DNA of 64,000 bases, taken from Paracoccus sp. SMMA_5_TC. Its GTDB lineage: Bacteria; Pseudomonadota; Alphaproteobacteria; Rhodobacterales; Rhodobacteraceae. Made by a program: the position numbers and the translations under genes. How positions within the stretch are numbered: the first letter of the stretch is position 1; each line of letters begins with the position of its first letter. This document shows, piece after piece, positions 58,599-64,000 of this stretch. The stretch spans positions 1,599,501 to 1,663,500 of the forward strand of contig NZ_CP102355.1 in the NCBI RefSeq assembly GCF_009696685.2. Reading direction: 5' to 3'. The notes under the pieces were generated by a model that did no database searches, had not been told where the DNA came from, and saw only the letters and a list, made by a program, of their open reading frames with translations.

Positions 58599-59333
58599 AT
58601 GATGATGGCACGCATGGCTTTGGGGTTGGGAATGGCGATCCTGGCGGGCGGAATGCTGCCCGCGGCCGCGCAGGAATGGAGCGGCCAGATCACTCCCTAT
58701 GTCTGGGGGGTCGGGCTGGGTGGCGATCTGACGCCGTTTTCGGGTGCGCCGACGCTGTCCTTTGACCGTTCGCCGGCCGAGGTGATCAAGGACAGCCGCG
58801 GCGCATTCTTCGTGTCGGGGCTTGCGCGCCGGGACCGGCTGGTGCTGCTGGGCGACCTCAGCTGGTCGGAAAGCGCCAAGGATGGGCTGCTGCCCCCCGG
58901 GGTTCCGGCCGAAGGCAAGCTGACGCAGCGTTCGCTGACGCTGCTTGCGGGCTGGCGCGTGCATGACGACCAGCGCCTGACGATGGATGCGCTGGCCGGT
59001 CTGCGCGCCTGGCACATCCGGGGCCGCGTGGCTGTTGCCGGTGGTGCGGTGCAGTTGTCGCCAGGCAAGGATTTCGTGGACCCGATCGTCGCCCTGCGGG
59101 CGAATGTGAAGCTGGCCCCCGACTGGTCCGCCATATTCTATGCCGATGTCGGCGGTTTCGGCGCCGGATCGGAACAGACCAGTCAGTTCCTGGCAACGTT
59201 GAACTATCGCGTCAACGACCGGTTCTATGTCTCGGCCGGTTATCGGCAGTTGAATGTCGATTACCGCAGCGGTGGCACGCGGCTGGATGTGACCATGGCC
59301 GGGCCGATCCTGGGCGCGACCTGGCGGTTCTAA
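58599..59333 (+). CDS. Outer-membrane beta-barrel protein
   Basis: The 244 residues start with a signal peptide (GLGMAILAGGMLPAAAQEW, residues 8-26). The mature part alternates polar and hydrophobic residues, with strands such as ITPYVWGVGLGGDL, FFVSGLARRDRLVLLGDLSW, AIFYADVGGFG and FYVSAGYRQLNVDY. It ends in ILGATWRF, the terminal Phe that BAM prefers. It is likely an 8-10-strand barrel of the OmpA-like or YcgE-like size. It follows the amidohydrolase by 6 bp, so the two are likely coexpressed. No ligand can be named. Confidence 0.8.
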   Translation: MMMARMALGLGMAILAGGMLPAAAQEWSGQITPYVWGVGLGGDLTPFSGAPTLSFDRSPAEVIKDSRGAFFVSGLARRDRLVLLGDLSWSESAKDGLLPPGVPAEGKLTQRSLTLLAGWRVHDDQRLTMDALAGLRAWHIRGRVAVAGGAVQLSPGKDFVDPIVALRANVKLAPDWSAIFYADVGGFGAGSEQTSQFLATLNYRVNDRFYVSAGYRQLNVDYRSGGTRLDVTMAGPILGATWRF

Positions 59334-59372
59334 GGGGGCGGCAATCCAGGGGCGGACCGCCGCCCGCCGCTG

Positions 59373-60617
59373 TCAGGCCAGCTGCACCATCCGGTGCTTT
59401 TTCTTGCCCACCGAGACCTTCAGCCCGTCGCCGATCAGGGCGGCATCCACGGTCATCTGCGGGTCGCTGACAGCGGCGTTGTTCAGCCGCAGGCCGCCTT
59501 CGGCAATCAGGCGCTTGGCCTCCTTGCCCGAGGCGGTGATGCCCGTCTGCGCCAGCAGCTGGACGACGGTGATCCCCGATGCCAGCGCGTCGGCGGCAAT
59601 GGTCACCACCTCAAGCTCGCCGCCGGCGCCGCCCTGCTCGAACACCTCGCGCGCGGTGGCCTCGGCGCGGGCGGCGGCCTCGGCGCCATGCAGCAGCGTC
59701 GTCACCTCATTGGCCAGAATGATCTTGGCGGCGTTGATCTCGGCCCCCGCCAGCGCGCCCAGACGGTCGCATTCGGCCACCGGCAGATCGGTATAGAGTT
59801 TCAGAAAACGGCCGACATCGGCATCGGTGGTGTTGCGCCAGAACTGCCAGAACTCATAGGGCGACAGCATGGCGCCGTTCAGCCAGACCGCGCCGCCCGC
59901 CGACTTGCCCATCTTGCGCCCGTCCGAGGTGGTCAGCAGCGGCGAGGTCAGGCCCCATATTTCCGCATCCAGCACCCGCCGCGTCAGGTCGATGCCGTTG
60001 ACGATATTGCCCCATTGGTCGCTGCCGCCCATCTGCAGCCGGCAGCCATAGCGCCGATACAGTTCCAGAAAGTCATAGGCTTGCAGGATCATGTAGTTGA
60101 ATTCGAGAAAGGACAGCGACTGTTCGCGATCCAGCCGCGACTTGACCGATTCAAAGGACAGCATCCGGTTGACGCTGAAATGCCGGCCGATGTCGCGCAG
60201 GAAATCCAGATAGTTCAGCCCGTCCAGCCATTCGGCATTGTTCAGCATCATTGCCCGGCCATCGCCGTAATCGAGATAGCGGGCAAAGACCTGCTGCATG
60301 CCGGCGATGTTTTCGTCGATCTTTTCGGGCGTCAGCAGCGGGCGCTCCTCGCTGCGGAAACTGGGGTCGCCGACCTTGGTCGTGCCGCCGCCCATCAGGG
60401 TGATCGGGCGGTTGCCGGTTTTCTGGAACCAGCGCAGCATCATGATGTTCAGCAGATGCCCGACATGCAGGCTGGCCGCGGTGGCGTCATAGCCGATATA
60501 TGCCGTGACCGGACCTTCGATCAGCGCCTCGTCCAGGGCCTGCAGGTCGGTGCAATCCGCCAGATAGCCGCGTTCGATCATCACTTGCAGAAAGTCGGAT
60601 TTGGCACGGTATGTCAT
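59373..60617 (-). CDS. tyrS: Tyrosine--tRNA ligase
   Basis: TyrS charges tRNA-Tyr. The 414 residues are class I, TyrRS type. [20 protein letters not shown] near residue 40 holds the HIGH motif as [18 protein letters not shown] near residue 196 binds tyrosine, and [14 protein letters not shown] near residue 233 is the KMSKS loop with Gly. The S4 RNA-binding domain covers the last 65 residues ([18 protein letters not shown]). It is divergent from anmK, with 60 bp between. Confidence 0.97.
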   Translation of the reverse strand: MTYRAKSDFLQVMIERGYLADCTDLQALDEALIEGPVTAYIGYDATAASLHVGHLLNIMMLRWFQKTGNRPITLMGGGTTKVGDPSFRSEERPLLTPEKIDENIAGMQQVFARYLDYGDGRAMMLNNAEWLDGLNYLDFLRDIGRHFSVNRMLSFESVKSRLDREQSLSFLEFNYMILQAYDFLELYRRYGCRLQMGGSDQWGNIVNGIDLTRRVLDAEIWGLTSPLLTTSDGRKMGKSAGGAVWLNGAMLSPYEFWQFWRNTTDADVGRFLKLYTDLPVAECDRLGALAGAEINAAKIILANEVTTLLHGAEAAARAEATAREVFEQGGAGGELEVVTIAADALASGITVVQLLAQTGITASGKEAKRLIAEGGLRLNNAAVSDPQMTVDAALIGDGLKVSVGKKKHRMVQLA

Positions 60618-60677
60618 GGGCTGTTCCTTTCCAATGGCGCGGATATACCGGGGGACGGATGAAAGGGGAACAGGCGA

Positions 60678-61781
60678 ATGATCCAGGCTCTGGGGATGAT
60701 GTCGGGAACCTCGCTTGACGGGGTGGATGCGGCGTTGATCGAAACCGACGGCATCCGCATCGGCGGCTTCGGACCCTGCGCCTATCGCGCCTATTCCGAC
60801 AATGAGGCGGCGGTGCTGCATGCGGCGCTGGGTCAGTGGCCCGGTGGTGCCGGCGTGGCCGAGGCGGCCGGGCTGTCGGTGGCCGCGCATGCGGCGCTGG
60901 CCCAGGGCTTTCCGCAGGCGCAGGTGATCGGCTATCACGGCCAGACCTTGGCCCATGACCCCGGCGGCCGTGGCACGCATCAGGCTGGCGACGGTGCGGC
61001 GCTGGCCCGGCGGCTGGACCGGCCGGTGGTCTGGGATTTTCGCCGCGAGGACGTGCGGCAGGGGGGCGAGGGCGCGCCGCTGGCCCCGTTCTTTCATTGG
61101 GCCTGTGCCGAATGGGCGGTGGCGCGCGGAAAGCTGCCGCCGCGCCCCGTCGCGTTCCTGAACCTGGGCGGGGTCGGCAATATCAGTATCGTCGATCCGA
61201 CTGCCCCTGGCCCCGAGGCGCCGGGCGCCTGCCTGGCCTTCGACACCGGACCGGCGAATGCCCCGCTGAACGATCTGATGCAGCGGCGCCGTCGCCAGGC
61301 CCGTGACGACGGCGGGGCGCTGGCCGAACAGGGCCGGCCGGACGAAGCGGTGATCGCAAAGTTTCTGAAACACCCCTATTTTGCCCGCCCCGCGCCCAAG
61401 TCCCTGGACCGCGATGCCTTTGCCAGGGCACTGGATGTCAGCGGGCTGGCCGATGCCGATGCCGCCGCCACCCTGACCCATGCCGCAGCGGCGGCGGTCG
61501 CGGCAGGGCTTGCGCAGGTGGCGGAAGCGCCGGATCTGGTGCTGGTTTGCGGCGGCGGGCGCCACAACCGCGCCATGATGGCGGCGCTGGCGGCGCGGCT
61601 TTCGGCGCAGGTGGCGCCGGTCGAGCAGGCGGGCCTTGATGGCGACATGCTCGAGGCGCAGGCATTCGGTTGGCTGGCGGTGCGGGTGCTGCGGGGGTTG
61701 CCGACCTCGGGGCCGGGAACCACGGGCGCGCCCGGGCCGGTCTGCGGCGGGCGGATCAGTCATCCGCCGCGTCGGGCATGA
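60678..61781 (+). CDS. anmK: Anhydro-N-acetylmuramic acid kinase
   Basis: AnmK phosphorylates and opens 1,6-anhydro-MurNAc, recycling the cell wall. The 367 residues match the family. [16 protein letters not shown] is at residues 6-21, [13 protein letters not shown] near residue 85, [13 protein letters not shown] near residue 162 and [15 protein letters not shown] near residue 290. The catalytic Asp should be within [16 protein letters not shown] near residue 188. No other recycling genes are adjacent, but murA is in the window and the cell wall hydrolase may supply substrate. Confidence 0.96.
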   Translation: MIQALGMMSGTSLDGVDAALIETDGIRIGGFGPCAYRAYSDNEAAVLHAALGQWPGGAGVAEAAGLSVAAHAALAQGFPQAQVIGYHGQTLAHDPGGRGTHQAGDGAALARRLDRPVVWDFRREDVRQGGEGAPLAPFFHWACAEWAVARGKLPPRPVAFLNLGGVGNISIVDPTAPGPEAPGACLAFDTGPANAPLNDLMQRRRRQARDDGGALAEQGRPDEAVIAKFLKHPYFARPAPKSLDRDAFARALDVSGLADADAAATLTHAAAAAVAAGLAQVAEAPDLVLVCGGGRHNRAMMAALAARLSAQVAPVEQAGLDGDMLEAQAFGWLAVRVLRGLPTSGPGTTGAPGPVCGGRISHPPRRA

Positions 61782-61934
61782 CACGCGCAGGTGGCAAACC
61801 GGTGGGCGGATTCACGCCGGCGTGATCGCGGGGTGGGGACCATGCGGGAACAAAGCAAAGCTGGGCGACGTTAGGGGCGGGTAAGACGGCAGGCGCCGTC
61901 ATCAACGAAAAGACAACCGGAAAGGACGCCGTCC

Positions 61935-62696
61935 ATGAAACCTCTTGTCATCGCTGCCACCACGCTTGCCCTGGCTTCGCCGGTCTTTGCGCAGACCGCG
62001 ACGCCCATGCCCAATGCCGAACAGGCCGCCGAGAACGCCGCCGCCACCGCGGAAACCGCAGCCGAGAACGCTGCCGAGGCGGCGGAAACCGCTGCTGACG
62101 AAGCCGGCGCCGCCGCCACCCAGGCCGCGGACGACGCCGCCGCCGCTGCCGACACGGCTGCGGATGCAGCGGCGACTGCGGCCGACAATGCCGCGAATGC
62201 CGCCGCCGGCATGGGCGAAGCGGCCGCCGAGAACGCTGCCGACGCGGCCGATGCCGCGGCCGATGCGGCTTCGGATGCTGCGGATGCCGCAAATGACGCT
62301 GCCGCGGCCGCGCCGGTGACGCCGCCCGATGTGAATCCGCCGGCGATTTCCGAGGCCGAGCCCGGAATGCTGTCCAGCTGGTTGACCGGCCGCCATATCT
62401 GGACCACGAACCAACCGTCCTCGACGGCCTGGGTCGATCCTGCCGTGACCGAACGTCCCGCGGATTGGCAGGATATTGCCAAGGTCAACGACATTGTTCT
62501 GGACGATTCGGGCCAGCTGGTCGGCTATGTCGCCGATATCGGCGGCTTCCTGGGCATTGGCGCCAAGAAGGTGCTGCTGGGTGCCGATGCGATTCACCTG
62601 ATCACGGTGGGCAACGACACCTTCTTCGCCACCAACTACACCAAGGAAGAACTGCAGGCTCTGCCGGATTTCGACGAAAAGACGGTTCGGAAATAA
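61935..62696 (+). CDS. Alanine-rich exported protein with C-terminal PRC-barrel
   Basis: The 253 residues start with a signal peptide (KPLVIAATTLALASPVFAQ, residues 2-20). About 110 residues of Ala-rich repeats follow with the period AAxxAAxxA and regular Glu, Asp and Asn (such as AEQAAENAAATAETAAENAA), which predicts a long acidic helix. A PRC-barrel-like domain closes the protein: DWQDIAKVNDIVLDDSGQLV near residue 176 and FLGIGAKKVLLGADAIHLI near residue 205. The function is unknown; a periplasmic spacer or stress role is possible. A terminator follows. Confidence 0.82.
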   Translation: MKPLVIAATTLALASPVFAQTATPMPNAEQAAENAAATAETAAENAAEAAETAADEAGAAATQAADDAAAAADTAADAAATAADNAANAAAGMGEAAAENAADAADAAADAASDAADAANDAAAAAPVTPPDVNPPAISEAEPGMLSSWLTGRHIWTTNQPSSTAWVDPAVTERPADWQDIAKVNDIVLDDSGQLVGYVADIGGFLGIGAKKVLLGADAIHLITVGNDTFFATNYTKEELQALPDFDEKTVRK

Positions 62697-62727
62697 CCTT
62701 GATTTTCAATATCCATGGATTGAACGG

Positions 62728-62757
62728 GGGCGCCTTGCCGGGCGCCCTCGGCTTTTT
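62728..62757 (+). terminator. Rho-independent terminator of the PRC-barrel gene
   Basis: GGGCGCC and GGCGCCC form a 7-bp stem around a 6-nt loop, followed shortly by a run of six T (62753-62758). It begins 31 bp after the stop. Confidence 0.85.
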
Positions 62758-62840
62758 TCCAAGATATGGTCTTGACGCCGCCTGCACCCGTGCGTAAACC
62801 CCCTCGCACCCCGGACGGCGATCTGGGGAAAGTGGTCTGC

Positions 62841-62917
62841 GCGGTTGTAGCTCAGTTGGTTAGAGTACCGGCCTGTCACGCCGGGGGTCGCGGGTTCGAG
62901 CCCCGTCAACCGCGCCA
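62841..62917 (+). tRNA. tRNA-Asp (anticodon GTC), copy 1
   Basis: The 77-nt gene has acceptor GCGGTTG/CAACCGC, discriminator G, an anticodon loop CTGTCAC giving GTC, and T-loop TTCGAGC. CCA is encoded. It is identical to the second copy 29 bp downstream. Confidence 0.96.
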
Positions 62918-62946
62918 CCACCTTAAGATATCGCCGGAAAAGATGC

Positions 62947-63023
62947 GCGGTTGTAGCTCAGTTGGTTAGAGTACCGGCCTGTCACGCCGGGGGTCGCGGG
63001 TTCGAGCCCCGTCAACCGCGCCA
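62947..63023 (+). tRNA. tRNA-Asp (anticodon GTC), copy 2
   Basis: The sequence is the same as copy 1 over all 77 nt, including the encoded CCA. The 29-bp spacer is unrelated to the flanks, so both copies are probably processed from one transcript. Confidence 0.96.
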
Positions 63024-63044
63024 ATTTTCCCGCAAACGATGCCG

Positions 63045-63065
63045 GGCGCCCCAGTGGCGCCTTTA
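63045..63065 (+). terminator. Terminator after the tRNA-Asp pair
   Basis: GGCGCC and GGCGCC form a 6-bp stem around CCAGT, followed by TTTAT, 22 bp after the second tRNA. It likely ends the tRNA transcript. Confidence 0.6.
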
Positions 63066-63152
63066 TCATTTTCCAGCCCCGCCAATCGCTTCGCCAGGGC
63101 TTTTCAAGCCGTCTCATTTCCCTATGCTGACCCCCAAAGGACGGAGGACGCC

Positions 63153-63617
63153 ATGGCACGGGGAATCGATTACGGCGGAATGATGCACCGCGCCATGCAG
63201 CGGCTGATCGCCGATGTGCTGCAAGAGGTCGCCCGGCATGGGTTGCCTGGCGAGCACCATTTCTTCATCACCTTCGACACGCGCGACCCTGATGTCGAAA
63301 TGGCCGACTGGCTGCGCCAGCGCTATCCCGAGGAAATGACCATCGTCATCCAGCATTGGTTCGAAAACCTCGAGGTGGACGAGGACGGGTTCCGCATCAC
63401 GCTGAACTTCGGCAATTCGCCCGAACCGCTGGCAATTCCGTTCAGGGCGCTGCGCACCTTTGTCGATCCTTCGGTCGAATTCGGCCTGCGCTTTGAAAAT
63501 CACGAGGAAGACCTCGACGAGGACGAATCCCCCGAGGACGATCCCGAAGAGGATCCTTCGGATGACAGCCCCAAGGGCGGGGCCGAGGTGGTCAGCCTGG
63601 ACAAGTGGCGGAAGTAG
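63153..63617 (+). CDS. sspB: SspB-type ClpXP adaptor protein
   Basis: SspB tethers ssrA-tagged and other substrates to the ClpXP protease. The 154 residues match alphaproteobacterial SspB: IDYGGMMHRAMQRLIADVL near residue 5, HHFFITFDTRDPDVEM near residue 34, and RYPEEMTIVIQHWFENLEV near residue 55 form the substrate-binding core. A highly acidic linker (residues 118-142) leads to VVSLDKWRK, the C-terminal ClpX-binding tail. The ATG at 63153 has ACGGAGG upstream; extensions further up include the tRNA terminator region. fumC follows. Confidence 0.92.
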   Translation: MARGIDYGGMMHRAMQRLIADVLQEVARHGLPGEHHFFITFDTRDPDVEMADWLRQRYPEEMTIVIQHWFENLEVDEDGFRITLNFGNSPEPLAIPFRALRTFVDPSVEFGLRFENHEEDLDEDESPEDDPEEDPSDDSPKGGAEVVSLDKWRK

Positions 63618-63703
63618 CGGCGATTTCCGCATACCACGGCATACCGATTGCGAATCCCCACCGTTCTGCCTAGAACCCCACAAGATCGTGAGGGAGCAAT
63701 GTC

Positions 63704-64000
63704 ATGACCAAACCCACCCGCACCGAAACCGACAGCTTCGGTCCGCTGGAAGTTCCGGCCGACAAATACTGGGGCGCGCAGACCCAGCGTTCGATCCAGA
63801 ACTTTCCGATCGGCTGGGAACGCCAGCCTGTGCCGATCATCCGCGCGCTGGGCGTGATCAAGCAGGCGGCGGCGCAGGTGAACATGGACAGCGGCAAGCT
63901 GGACCCGGCCATCGGCAAGGCTATGGTGCAGGCCGCGCAAGAGGTCGTGGCCGGCAAGTTCGACGACAACTTTCCGCTGGTGGTGTGGCAGACCGGTTCG
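63704..64000 (+). CDS. fumC: Fumarate hydratase class II, N-terminal part (3' end outside window)
   Basis: FumC hydrates fumarate to malate without a Fe-S cluster. The visible 99 residues carry [20 protein letters not shown] from about residue 7, then [20 protein letters not shown] and [13 protein letters not shown], which lead into the class II active site. The start follows GAGGGAG. The frame is open at the window edge. The gene lies 86 bp after sspB. Confidence 0.95.
   Translation, partial: MTKPTRTETDSFGPLEVPADKYWGAQTQRSIQNFPIGWERQPVPIIRALGVIKQAAAQVNMDSGKLDPAIGKAMVQAAQEVVAGKFDDNFPLVVWQTGS

Overview
The window reads as ordinary chromosome of an alphaproteobacterium of the genus Paracoccus or a very close relative. 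It is GC-rich, gene-dense and full of 4-bp ATGA gene overlaps. Subunit I of the aa3 oxidase and the adjacent cytochrome c550 closely match, from memory, the Paracoccus denitrificans CtaDII and CycA sequences. Several small families typical of Rhodobacteraceae are present: DUF2948, UPF0262, DUF2244, a 64-residue protein before murA, and a methyltransferase-PIN pair. I see no phage, insertion sequence, integrase or CRISPR array. No gene looks frameshifted; only the two terminal genes, lpxA and fumC, are cut, by the window edges.

Layout. 1-2497: end of a lipid A cluster (lpxA, lpxI, lpxB). 2472-3983: RidA-family deaminase, TauE/SafE exporter, a 25-residue membrane microprotein and tRNA-Thr on the minus strand. 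4117-8993: murA, DUF2948, hisD, UPF0262, an LMW-phosphatase-like protein and a single-domain PAS protein. 9013-16522: Entner-Doudoroff/hexose phosphate genes (edd on minus; zwf, pgl, pgi on plus) around an rRNA methyltransferase-PIN pair; edd and zwf carry matching palindromic operators. 16543-23433: glycosyltransferase-like protein, infC (apparently starting at ATA), dut, a membrane-anchored ThiF-type E1 protein, M3 peptidase, lipoprotein, methyltransferase. 23446-27818: SH3 protein, 2-hydroxyacid dehydrogenase, dimethylglycine dehydrogenase-like protein. 28071-31730 (minus): lipB, cycA, ctaD and DUF2244. 31875-38249: metH, tRNA-Leu, nitroreductase, O-acetylhomoserine sulfhydrylase. 38310-46404: SIMPL protein, a 1014-residue protein with GspL-like and GspC-like ends, a Kef-type antiporter, gatB, cell wall hydrolase. 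46486-50939: DUF4177, slyX, hisS-hisZ-hisG. 50952-54667 (minus): ftsY, class I aldolase and pgk. 54830-61781: two overlapping cyclophilins, DUF2585, YaiI, Tat-type amidohydrolase, outer-membrane barrel, tyrS, anmK. 61935-64000: alanine-rich PRC-barrel protein, two identical tRNA-Asp genes, sspB and the start of fumC.

Central carbon metabolism is well represented: edd, zwf, pgl, pgi, fba, pgk and fumC. The edd and zwf operators suggest that one LacI-type repressor, not encoded here, controls the oxidative branch. Histidine synthesis is split between hisD and the hisS-hisZ-hisG block. Methionine is served by metH and a sulfhydrylase. I found no undescribed multi-gene system. The best leads are the shared operator, the orphan GspL/GspC-like protein coupled to a Kef antiporter, the ATA start of infC, the membrane-anchored ThiF protein, and several hairpins or small ORFs that standard annotation would miss. 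All calls come from reading sequence and recalled family features; no database search was run.
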